A DNA stretch of 6,751 nucleotides, from the NCBI GenBank assembly GCA_013812265.1, contig JACCTQ010000104.1:1-6751 (forward strand), given 5' to 3'. Shown in pieces: positions 1 to 5,050 of this stretch (position 1 is its first letter; every line of letters begins with the position of its first letter). Source of the DNA: Actinomycetota bacterium. Its GTDB lineage: Bacteria; Actinomycetota; Thermoleophilia; Gaiellales; Gaiellaceae. The translations under genes were made by a program, and so were the position numbers. Under the pieces are notes generated by a model. That model saw only the letters and a program-made list of their open reading frames with translations. It had not been told where the DNA came from and did no database searches.

Positions 1-1
1 C

Positions 2-82
2 GGCGAAGTGACCGACAACCACTTCGGGGTCGTCTTCCTAGACGGCCGCAACGACGAGCGAGAGGAGCGAGATGTCGACTGA
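2..82 (+). CDS. Possible 3' end of an upstream gene, partial
   Basis: From the window's left edge one frame stays open to a TGA at 80-82. It encodes about 26 residues, beginning GEVTDNHFGVVFLDGR and ending in an acidic and basic tail. Nearly all of its codons up to position 55 end in G or C, as in the real genes here, while the other two forward frames lack this pattern; that is the only support for coding. It would overlap the start of the next gene (ATG at 72) by 11 bases, which would suggest translational coupling. No domain can be recognised from so short a tail and no function is proposed. Confidence 0.35.
   Translation, partial: GEVTDNHFGVVFLDGRNDEREERDVD
63..67 (+). promoter_or_regulatory. 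Shine-Dalgarno site of the secreted fibre-like gene
   Basis: AGGAG lies four bases before the ATG at 72, within a purine-rich GAGAGGAG run. It supports 72 as the start codon, which is followed at once by a signal peptide. The spacing is a little short. Confidence 0.5.
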
Positions 83-228
83 GAGCTGTGCAAACCGAAG
101 GAGAGCCGCGCTCGTGCTGGCCCTGACGACGCTCGCGCTGGCGGCCGCCCCGGCGACGTTCGGCTCGCATTCCTTCCCCGACGACGTGCCGGACACGCAC
201 CCGTTCCACAACGAGATCGGAATCTTCA

Positions 229-235
229 AGGGACA
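229..235 (+). other. Frameshift site 1 (+1) in the fibre-like gene
   Basis: Up to here the frame starting at 72 encodes the signal peptide and the first half of the SLH-like segment. The matching second half (TNITVGC...) is one base further on. Dropping one base around 231-235 joins them as IGIFKGTNITVGC. The exact base cannot be fixed by eye. Confidence 0.75.
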
Positions 236-564
236 CGAACATCACCGTCGGCTGTTCGGCGACAGCCTTCTGCCCGAGCGACTACGTGCGCCGCCAGGCC
301 ATGGCGGCTTTAATTGACCGCGCGCTCGGCCTGCTCGTGCGCCCGGGCGAGACGACGCAGAGGGGCGTCCCCGGCAGCCGCGTGGAGATGCTGGACGACG
401 ACCTCTCCTTCGTCGGCACGGAGGGGAACGCCCTCCGCGTCCGCGGGCCGGGCGACAACGTGGTCGGCGGCTACAGCGGCAACAGGGTCACTGCCGGCAT
501 CGTCGGCGCCACGATCGGCGGCGGCGGGAACACGAACGACTGGAACGTCGTCGATGACCACTTC

Positions 565-835
565 GGCACCATCGGCGGCGGCGTCGGCAACGTCGCCAGC
601 GGCCAATCTTCCACCGTTGGAGGTGGCTTCCGCAACGTCGCCGGCGGCCACTGGTCGACCGTCGCGGGGGGCTACGACAACGTGACGGGCGGCCAGTCTT
701 CCGCCGTCGGAGGTGGCTCCTTCAACAGGGCCAGCGGCCACTGGGCGACCGTCGCCGGCGGCTACATCAACAGCGCCGGCGGCTTCCGATCCGCGGGTCC
801 CCGGTGGAGACGGCAACCACGCCTCCGGCGACTAC
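565..835 (+). repeat. Six tandem 45-bp (15-residue) units, partly in a 90-bp higher-order repeat
   Basis: Units start at 565, 610, 655, 700, 745 and 790. They encode GTIGGGVGNVASGQS, STVGGGFRNVAGGHW, STVAGGYDNVTGGQS, SAVGGGSFNRASGHW, ATVAGGYINSAGGFR and, after removing one extra base, SAVPGGDGNHASGDY. Units ending in QS and HW alternate, so positions 601-690 and 691-780 form a 90-bp direct repeat with about 70 of 90 bases identical by eye. The Gly-Gly-x and Asn spacing is that of YadA-head-type rolls, one coil per unit. The last unit contains the second frameshift. Confidence 0.85.
795..797 (+). other. Frameshift site 2 (+1) at a GGG run
   Basis: Reading TCC GCG GTC CCC GGT instead of TCC GCG GGT CCC CGG (one G fewer in the run) restores the sixth 15-residue unit and joins the repeat region to the S74 part. 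A short G homopolymer is a common place for a sequencing error and also for a natural slippage mutation. Confidence 0.75.
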
Positions 836-1362
836 TCCTTCGCCGCAGGACGGCAGGCGGACGCCGACGACCAGGGCGCCTTCGTCTGGGCAGACAGCGC
901 GGGCGGGGACACGCTTTTGAACTCGCCGGCCGCGAACAGCTTCACCGCCCGCGCCTCGGGCGGGGTCAAGTTCTTCACGAACGCCGGGGCGACGACGGGA
1001 GTCAGCCTGGCAGCCGGCGGCGGCTCCTGGGCGAGCGTGAGCGACAGAGCCCGGAAGCGAAACCTGCGCCCGGTCGATCCAATGCGCATCCTGCGCAGGG
1101 TGGCGTCGCTTCCGCTCTCCAGCTGGAGCTACAGGAGCCAGTCCGTCTCGATCCGCCACATCGGCCCGATGGCGCAGGACTTCGCGAGAGCGTTTGCCGT
1201 CGGCGAGGACCCCCGGCACATCACGACGATCGACGCGGACGGCGTCGCGCTGGCCGCGATCCAGGGCCTCTACCGCGAGAACCTTGCCGTGAAGCGGAAG
1301 AACGCGGCGCTCGAGGCTCGGCTCGCCGCGCTCGAGCGCGCGTTCAGCCGGATAGCGAAGTA

Positions 1363-1521
1363 AGAACTCGTTTCTGAATGACGCTTCGTCGTCGGGGTGC
1401 GCTGGGCGGCGCGAGGCACAGGGAGCGCGCAGGTGCTGGCGCCTGTAAGCGACCGAGGACGCTGTCCTCGTGTCGTTCAGCGCGGCCCGACGGCACAAGG
1501 CTTCATTTTGAAACGAGTTCT
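1363..1521 (+). ncRNA. 159-nt rod-like structured element after the fibre-like gene, unassigned
   Basis: The ends are complementary: 1363-1374 (AGAACTCGTTTC) is the exact reverse complement of 1510-1521. Extended inward, 1363-1389 pairs with 1495-1521 at 22 of 27 positions, plus two G-U pairs. Further inside, GTCGGG 1391-1396 pairs with CCCGAC 1486-1491, GCGCTG 1399-1404 with CAGCGC 1478-1483, and CGAGG 1412-1416 with CCTCG 1466-1470. The apex holds a 49-nt motif that recurs at the right end of the window. The last base of the upstream stop codon is inside the basal helix. It could be a 3'-UTR RNA, an independent RNA, or a miniature mobile or REP-like element. The strand is chosen from the reading direction of both copies, which follows the upstream genes. 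I do not recognise a known family. Confidence 0.5.
1419..1467 (+). repeat. Conserved 49-nt motif, copy 1
   Basis: It consists of CAGGGAGCGCGC, a hairpin AGGTGCTGGCGCCT (1431-1444), GTAAGCGAC, one variable base, GAGGACGC, one variable base and GTCC. It aligns without gaps to 6690-6738, with 43 of 49 bases the same. Of the four differences inside the hairpin, G1432-C1443 becomes T-A in copy 2 (a compensatory pair), T1434-G1441 becomes T-A, and one lies in the loop. GAGGAC GCT GTCCTC at 1455-1469 can form an alternative local hairpin. Confidence 0.75.
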
Positions 1522-1546
1522 AATCTAAGGGCCGCCGATTTCGCCA

Positions 1547-1571
1547 CGGAGGCCGGCTTTGCCCGCCTCCG
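1547..1571. terminator. GC-rich hairpin between converging genes
   Basis: CGGAGGC 1547-1553 pairs with GCCTCCG 1565-1571. Inside it, after one C-C mismatch, GGC 1555-1557 pairs with GCC 1561-1563 around a TTT loop. No T-run follows on either strand. Hairpins without a U-tract after a stop codon are common in high-GC actinobacteria, so a terminator or 3'-end stabiliser is plausible. Confidence 0.4.
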
Positions 1572-1596
1572 CCCGAATCGCCCCGGATCGACGCAT

Positions 1597-1637
1597 CCCG
1601 AAGAGAGCCGAGGTGCGAAGCGCCGGCTCTCTTCGGG
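1597..1637. terminator. Perfect 14-bp inverted repeat, likely bidirectional terminator of greA and the fibre-like gene
   Basis: CCCGAAGAGAGCCG at 1597-1610 is the exact reverse complement of 1624-1637, with a 13-base loop. It ends three bases beyond the greA stop (complement of 1641-1643). There is no proper U-tract on either strand, so it would be an intrinsic terminator of the hairpin-only type or a 3' end protected from exonucleases. The position between converging genes fits a shared terminator. Confidence 0.65.
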
Positions 1638-1640
1638 TTA

Positions 1641-2114
1641 CTAGGCGGCCTTGATGTCCAGGATCTTGAACTTGAGCGAGCCGCGCGGTGCCGCGACTTC
1701 CACCGTCTCGCCCTTCTTGCGGCCGATGATCGCCCGGCCGACCGGTGACTCGTTCGAAAGCTTGTTCTCTTCGGGGTTCGCCTCGGCCGAGCCCACTATG
1801 TGGTACTCCACGGTTTGCTTGGCATCCACGTCGCGCAGCCTCACGAGCGAGCCGATCGAGACCGCGTCCGTAGTGACCTCCCCGGCCTCGATGACACGGG
1901 CGTGCCGAAGGCGGTCCTCTAGAGTCGCGATCTTGTGCTCGAGCATGGCCTGCTCGTTCTTGGCGTCGTCGTACTCCGCGTTCTCGCTGATATCGCCGAA
2001 CTCGCGCGCGACGCGAATTCGATCCGCTATCTCCCGGCGCTTCTCGTTGGAGAGATACTCGATCTCATGCTTGAGCTTCTCGTAGCCCTCAGAGGTGAGG
2101 ATCACTTCCTTCAC
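1641..2114 (-). CDS. greA: Transcription elongation factor GreA
   Basis: GreA enters the RNA polymerase secondary channel and stimulates cleavage of backtracked transcripts, so that stalled complexes resume. The product is 157 residues, the usual length. Residues 1-75 form the N-terminal antiparallel coiled coil; its tip carries GDISENAEYDDAKNEQ (residues 40-55), with the acidic pair Asp41 and Glu44 at the same positions as in E. coli GreA, which hold the catalytic metal. Residues 80-157 are the FKBP-like C-terminal domain, containing the typical SPVGRAIIGRKKGE near 123-136. The start is GTG, placed by an AGGAGG site 8 bases upstream. The gene is transcribed alone, divergent from the dihydrouridine synthase gene, with its own promoter and a leader hairpin, and probably ends at the inverted repeat 1597-1637. 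No anomaly is seen. Confidence 0.97.
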   Translation of the reverse strand: MKEVILTSEGYEKLKHEIEYLSNEKRREIADRIRVAREFGDISENAEYDDAKNEQAMLEHKIATLEDRLRHARVIEAGEVTTDAVSIGSLVRLRDVDAKQTVEYHIVGSAEANPEENKLSNESPVGRAIIGRKKGETVEVAAPRGSLKFKILDIKAA

Positions 2115-2122
2115 GGTCTGGG

Positions 2123-2128
2123 CCTCCT
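2123..2128 (-). promoter_or_regulatory. Shine-Dalgarno site of greA
   Basis: Read on the minus strand this is AGGAGG, 8 bases before the GTG at 2114. It decides the GTG start and is the best ribosome binding site in the window. Confidence 0.8.
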
Positions 2129-2147
2129 GACCCCCGGCATAGAAAAC

Positions 2148-2166
2148 GCGGCGCGAAAGGCGCCGC
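2148..2166 (-). promoter_or_regulatory. Hairpin with following T-run in the greA leader
   Basis: On the minus strand, GCGGCGC (2166-2160), loop CTTTC, GCGCCGC (2154-2148) form a perfect 7-bp stem. It is followed by GTTTTCT, so it looks like a small intrinsic terminator. With the promoter at 2178-2207, transcription would start around 2170-2172, so this hairpin would sit at the very 5' end of the greA mRNA. It could stabilise the message, attenuate it, or stop antisense transcription coming through the divergent dus gene. E. coli greA also has a terminator-bearing leader (source of GraL RNA), but no homology is implied. Confidence 0.4.
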
Positions 2167-2177
2167 CGCAGCGTGCA

Positions 2178-2207
2178 ATCCTAGCGGTAGCGGCATGCAT
2201 GCGTCAA
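2178..2207 (-). promoter_or_regulatory. Predicted housekeeping-sigma promoter of greA
   Basis: The minus strand reads TTGACG (2207-2202), an 18-base spacer, and TAGGAT (2183-2178). Both boxes are near the actinobacterial HrdB/SigA consensus. Transcription would begin near 2171, leaving a leader of about 57 bases with the hairpin and the Shine-Dalgarno site. The two boxes flank the alternative dus start codon at 2195. Confidence 0.6.
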
Positions 2208-2236
2208 CTGCTCCATCGAGTACCATTTCCCGCTCT

Positions 2237-3295
2237 ATGCAGGTAGATCTTCGCTCGAGCTGGTATATCGAAGACGTCGAGATTCCGACTCGGCTCGTCC
2301 TCGCTCCCATGGCAGGCGTCAGCGTGCAGGCATTTCGGCGACAGGGGCGGCGGTTCGGCGCCGGCCTGGTGTGCTCGGAGATGGTGAGCTGCGCCGGGCT
2401 CCAGCACAAGAACGAGCGCACGCTCGGCTACCTGCGCATCGCCAGGGACGAGCACCCCCTCGCCGTGCAGATATTCGGCTCCGAACCGGCCGGCATGGCC
2501 GAGGCCGCCCGGATGGTGGAGGCGGCGGGCGCGGACCTGGTCGACATCAACTTCGGCTGCCCGGTGCGGAAGGTGACGAAGACGGGCGCCGGCGCGACTC
2601 TGCTCGAAGATCCGGATCGGGCTTGCCGGATCGTGGAAAGCGTGGCCAGGGCCGTGACGGTGCCTGTCTCGGTGAAGATGCGCCGCGGGCTCGAGGACGG
2701 ATCGCGAGTCTGTCTCGAGGTTGGTCCCCGGCTCGCTGAGGCGGGAGCTTCTTCGCTCACACTCCATCCGCGCTCGGCGAGACAGATGTATACGGGCGAG
2801 GCAGACCACTCGCTCACTGCCGAGCTGGTCGAGCGTGTCGATGTGCCCGTCGTCGCCTCCGGCGACGTGACATCAGCTCCACGGGCGCGGGCAATCCTTG
2901 CTACGACGGGATGCTCGGCGGTCATGGTCGGCCGGGCCGCTCAGGGGAATCCCTGGGCGCTCCGCGAGATCGTCGACGACGACGGCGTCGAGCCCGCCCG
3001 CGAGGAGGTCGTCGCGGAGCTGGTGCTGTTCATCCGGGAGACGGCGCGCGAGCTCGGAGAGCACCGTGCAACCAGCTTCCTGAAGAAGTTCTACGGCTGG
3101 TATCTCGGGCGTGGGCGCTTCCCACGCCCCTTCAAGCAGGAGCTCGTCCAGCTGGAGACAATCGCCGATGTCGAGCGCCGGTTACTCGCCGCCGCGCCGG
3201 GTGCGCTTGACGTGCTCGAACGGCTGGAAGATGAGCTGCCGCACGCGGACGAGGTGCTCCTGGACCTGCCCATCTCCATCTACGGCGGCGGCTAG
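2237..3295 (+). CDS. dus: tRNA-dihydrouridine synthase (DusB-like)
   Basis: This is a cytosolic flavoenzyme that reduces specific uridines in tRNA to dihydrouridine using FMN and NADPH. Numbered from the ATG at 2237 (352 residues), it shows the TIM-barrel opening LAPMAGV (22-28), DINFGCPVRKVTKTGAGATL (103-122) with the catalytic Cys108, VKMRRG with the FMN-contacting Lys147, LHPRSARQMYTG with His177 (175-186), ASGDV (207-211) and GRAAQGNPW (232-240). A C-terminal helical tRNA-binding segment follows, including FLKKFYGWYLGRG. The frame is also open from an ATG at 2195 (366 residues). I prefer 2237 because the family normally has about 20 residues before LAPMAG and because 2195 lies inside the greA promoter. 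Neither start has a Shine-Dalgarno site. The gene diverges from greA and converges on coaX with only 25 bases between them. DusB-type is the best fit, but the exact subfamily is uncertain. Confidence 0.93.
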   Translation: MQVDLRSSWYIEDVEIPTRLVLAPMAGVSVQAFRRQGRRFGAGLVCSEMVSCAGLQHKNERTLGYLRIARDEHPLAVQIFGSEPAGMAEAARMVEAAGADLVDINFGCPVRKVTKTGAGATLLEDPDRACRIVESVARAVTVPVSVKMRRGLEDGSRVCLEVGPRLAEAGASSLTLHPRSARQMYTGEADHSLTAELVERVDVPVVASGDVTSAPRARAILATTGCSAVMVGRAAQGNPWALREIVDDDGVEPAREEVVAELVLFIRETARELGEHRATSFLKKFYGWYLGRGRFPRPFKQELVQLETIADVERRLLAAAPGALDVLERLEDELPHADEVLLDLPISIYGGG

Positions 3296-3320
3296 CTATG
3301 AACGATCTCGGGGTGACCCG

Positions 3321-4085
3321 CTAGTCCCGGCCGCCGTCGGCGTTCCGCTCCCAGATGATCCGCAGCCCTTCCAGCGTCAGGAACGGATCGACCCGCTCGA
3401 TCGTGCGTGCGTGCGGGGCGATCAGCTCGGCGAGCCCTCCCGTGGCAATCGCGCGCGCGTCGTCGCCGAGTTCGGCCCGGATCCTCGTCACGATCTCGTC
3501 CACCTGGCCGGCGAAGCCGTAGACGAGGCCGGACTGCAGCGCGGCGCCGGTCGTCTTGCCGATCACGGAAGGCGGCGCCGAGAAATCGACCCGGGACAGG
3601 CGTGCCGCGCGCGCGAACAGCGCGTCCATGGAGATCTCGACGCCGGGAGCGAGCACCCCGCCGACGTAGTCGCCCTCGGCGGACACGACGTCGAAGTTCG
3701 TCGACGTCCCGAAATCCACCACGATGCAGGGTGACCCGTACCGCTCCTTGCCGGCAACCGCGTTGGCGATCCGATCCGGGCCAACCTCCCGCGGGTCGTC
3801 GTAGCGAATCGCGATCCCGGTCCGGGTGCCCGGGCCGAGAACGAGCACGGGGCGGCGTGCGTATCGCCCTGCGAAATGCTCGTACTCGCGTGCGAGCGCC
3901 GGTACGGTCGACGAGAGGCAGATCCCGTCGATGGCGTCGAGATCGAGGAAAGCCGCAAGGAGGGCGCCGAGCTCGTCCCCGGTACGGCGCGCATCCGTGG
4001 CGACGCGCCAATGCTCTCGCAGGTCCGGGCCGTCGAACAGGCCGAACACCGTCTGGGTGTTCCCGACGTCAACGGCCAGGAGCAC
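3321..4085 (-). CDS. coaX: Type III pantothenate kinase CoaX
   Basis: CoaX phosphorylates pantothenate with ATP, the first step of coenzyme A synthesis. Type III enzymes belong to the ASKHA (actin/hexokinase-like) fold, need a monovalent cation and are not inhibited by CoA. The 254-residue product has the phosphate loop DVGNT (6-10), the GPDR motif (102-105) in which Asp104 corresponds to the catalytic base of the family, VVDFGTSTNFD (122-132), GGVLAPGVEIS (142-152) and a late GG (216-217), in the normal order and at normal length. The start is GTG, only 6 bases after the stop of the DUF2469 gene and without a Shine-Dalgarno site, so it is probably translated by coupling as the last gene of a folK - DUF2469 - coaX operon. 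It converges on dus. Confidence 0.95.
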   Translation of the reverse strand: MLLAVDVGNTQTVFGLFDGPDLREHWRVATDARRTGDELGALLAAFLDLDAIDGICLSSTVPALAREYEHFAGRYARRPVLVLGPGTRTGIAIRYDDPREVGPDRIANAVAGKERYGSPCIVVDFGTSTNFDVVSAEGDYVGGVLAPGVEISMDALFARAARLSRVDFSAPPSVIGKTTGAALQSGLVYGFAGQVDEIVTRIRAELGDDARAIATGGLAELIAPHARTIERVDPFLTLEGLRIIWERNADGGRD

Positions 4086-4091
4086 GGAACG

Positions 4092-4457
4092 TTAGATGTC
4101 GTCGTCCGCGCGCAGGGACTCGCCGATGCGCTCGGCGAGAGCCTCGGGCGTCAGCTTCTGCTCGTCGCCGTCGGTGCGAAGCTCCTCGACGGTCACGTCG
4201 CTCGACGTGTACACCTCGGCGCGTGGGATGATCCGCGTGGGGCGATTCTTGTCCCAGACCCAGACGTCCTCCATCTTCAGATGGAAGAACGGGTAGCTCG
4301 GCTGGGACACCTGGTCGACGTCGAGCTTGTTGCAGAGATAGGTGGCGTCCTGGGTGAGGACGCAGTACCGGAACATGCCGAAGACGGCCGTGTACTCCCG
4401 CTTCAGCCTGAGCTCGAGCTCGGCCTCGAACTCGTCCAGCTCGTCGAGGTGGGACAT
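4092..4457 (-). CDS. DUF2469 family conserved actinobacterial protein
   Basis: The 121-residue product (from the ATG at 4457) matches the DUF2469 pattern as I know it from mycobacterial and streptomycete proteins. It has an acidic N-terminal helix (ELDEFEAELELRLKREY), then MFRYCVLTQDATYLCNKLDV, and the hallmark DVWVWDKNRPTRI followed by DVTVEEL. The tail of about 35 residues is charged. There is no signal peptide or membrane segment, so it is probably cytosolic. The biochemical function of the family is not known to me. An in-frame ATG at 4490 would add 11 residues (MSPGGLDGPPL); I choose 4457 because family members begin MS followed by the acidic helix. Neither start has a good Shine-Dalgarno site. 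In other actinobacteria the gene is typically next to rnhB and lepB; here it lies between folK and coaX. Confidence 0.85.
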   Translation of the reverse strand: MSHLDELDEFEAELELRLKREYTAVFGMFRYCVLTQDATYLCNKLDVDQVSQPSYPFFHLKMEDVWVWDKNRPTRIIPRAEVYTSSDVTVEELRTDGDEQKLTPEALAERIGESLRADDDI

Positions 4458-4529
4458 CAGTGGAGGCCCGTCCAGTCCTCCCGGTGACATTGCCAGAGCC
4501 CCGAGGATGTCGCCGCATAGACCACAGGG

Positions 4530-4988
4530 TCAGTGTAGCTCCGCCAGTAGGGCCGACACCGTCCCGCGACCGGGCACCAGCAAGGCCGGCTCGAGCTCCG
4601 CCAGCGGCTCGAGAGCGAACCGCCGCTCGGCCAGCCTGGGGTGCGGCACCTGCAAGCCCGGCTCGTCCACCACCTCGTCCGCGTAGAGGAGAAGATCGAG
4701 GTCGATCGTGCGCGGGCCGAAGCGCGCCCCGCTACGCGTCCTGCCGAGAGCGCGCTCGATCGTGAGGAGGCGCTCGAGAAGCTCGCGCGGAGGCAGGTCG
4801 GTCTCCAGGGCCGCAACCGCATTCAAAAAGGGTGGTTGCTCCACCGGCCCCCACGGGGGCGTCTCACGGATCGCGGACACGCGTACGACCTCTATGCCGG
4901 GTTCGGCTCGCAGCCGGCCGAGCGCCCGCTCGAGCATTCCCTGCCGGTCGCCCAGGTTCGCCCCGAGACCGACGTACACGCGCGCCAT
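4530..4988 (-). CDS. folK: 2-amino-4-hydroxy-6-hydroxymethyldihydropteridine pyrophosphokinase FolK (HPPK)
   Basis: HPPK transfers pyrophosphate from ATP to 6-hydroxymethyl-7,8-dihydropterin, just before dihydropteroate synthase in folate synthesis. The product has 152 residues, typical for a single-domain HPPK. Visible motifs are GLGANLGDR (7-15), PPWGPVEQPPFLNAV (44-58) in the pterin-binding region, and RFGPRTIDLDLLLY (89-102), in which Asp96 and Asp98 match the two magnesium-binding aspartates of E. coli HPPK (95 and 97). PHPRLAERRFALEPLAEL follows at 115-132. There is no folB or folP fusion, and neither gene is beside it. It is the first gene of the minus-strand run; DUF2469 follows after 72 bases (39 with the longer start). 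A -10-like TAGGCT ends 9 bases before the ATG, so the mRNA may be leaderless or nearly so. The upstream gene is divergent. Confidence 0.95.
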   Translation of the reverse strand: MARVYVGLGANLGDRQGMLERALGRLRAEPGIEVVRVSAIRETPPWGPVEQPPFLNAVAALETDLPPRELLERLLTIERALGRTRSGARFGPRTIDLDLLLYADEVVDEPGLQVPHPRLAERRFALEPLAELEPALLVPGRGTVSALLAELH

Positions 4989-4990
4989 TT

Positions 4991-5007
4991 CACGTCAGCC
5001 TAACGTG
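4991..5007. promoter_or_regulatory. 17-bp near-palindrome over the probable folK -10 box
   Basis: CACGTCAGCCTAACGTG is symmetric at 7 of 8 arm positions around C4999. On the minus strand it contains TAGGCT (5002-4997), which sits about where a -10 box for folK should be. The symmetry and position suggest an operator for a dimeric regulator, but this is inference from shape alone. Confidence 0.35.
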
Positions 5008-5017
5008 CATTACAACC

Positions 5018-5040
5018 GCTTAACCTTCGTGAGGTTACGC
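5018..5040. promoter_or_regulatory. 23-bp inverted repeat upstream of the protease gene
   Basis: GC-T-TAACCT, a 5-base centre TCGTG, then AGGTTA-C-GC: 8 of 9 arm positions pair. The centre at 5029 is exactly 30 bp from the centre of the palindrome at 4999, about three helical turns. It ends 10 bases before the protease ATG, so it could be an operator in the divergent control region or a hairpin in the protease leader that hides the GAGG at 5031-5034. The remaining intergenic bases show no clear forward promoter. Confidence 0.35.
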
Positions 5041-5050
5041 TCAGCTTCGA

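Larger units (their letters stand above)
72..1363 (+). pseudogene. Secreted fibre-like protein: SLH-like segment, YadA-head-like repeats, S74 chaperone; two frameshifts
   Basis: One gene is readable across three frames. Frame 1 (from 72) gives a signal peptide (basic RRR, then a hydrophobic Ala/Leu core ending near residue 31) and SHSFPDDVPDTHPFHNEIG. After a +1 shift near 229-235 it continues as TNITVGCSATAFCPSDYVRR then QAMAALIDRALGL, the pattern of an S-layer-homology-like domain. Six 15-residue units of the type STVAGGYDNVTGGQS follow, resembling the left-handed roll of YadA heads. After a second +1 shift at 795-797 the frame runs to TAA at 1361-1363: YSFAAG, then a Peptidase S74 (intramolecular chaperone) domain with the Ser-Lys dyad in SDRARK (Ser codon 1040, Lys codon 1055), HIGPMAQDF, DADGVALAAIQGLY, and a C-terminal coiled coil. 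Undoing both shifts gives about 429 residues. Family knowledge: S74 domains drive trimerisation and often cleave themselves off. A cell-surface trimeric fibre is my inference. Sequencing error is as likely as true inactivation, since all domains remain conserved after each shift. Confidence 0.8.

Noticed and set aside
565..835. CRISPR array
   Set aside because: The repeats are 45-bp, contiguous, divergent and in frame, coding for a 15-residue protein repeat with no spacers.
1419..1467. c-di-GMP (GEMM) riboswitch
   Set aside because: GGACGC resembles part of the GEMM core, but the GCAAACC block, the GNRA-capped P2 and the GGGACGCAAAGCC junction are missing. The element also follows genes rather than leading them.
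767..1498. 243-codon minus-strand frame over the S74 region
   Set aside because: Antisense shadow of the fibre-like gene, with low-complexity composition and no start signal.
1363..1521. Integron attC site
   Set aside because: An imperfect palindrome after a stop codon recalls attC, but the ends lack the RYYYAAC and GTTRRRY core sites, and here the apex is conserved rather than the ends. No integrase is in view.
1378..1644. Open frame of 88 codons on the plus strand
   Set aside because: It lies across the self-complementary 159-nt element and both hairpins, has no ribosome binding site, and resembles no protein. The nucleic-acid structure explains the region better.
3309..3320. CGGG-GTGA-CCCG hairpin between dus and coaX as a terminator
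   Set aside because: Only four base pairs and no T-run on either strand; such matches are expected by chance in DNA this GC-rich.
3407..4231. 274-codon plus-strand frame over coaX
   Set aside because: The product is mostly Arg, Pro and Ala without any motif, while the minus-strand frame is a textbook CoaX.
5010..5039. TTACAA / GTTACG as a plus-strand promoter for the protease gene
   Set aside because: The spacing is acceptable (18 bases), but the -10 candidate matches the consensus at only two positions.
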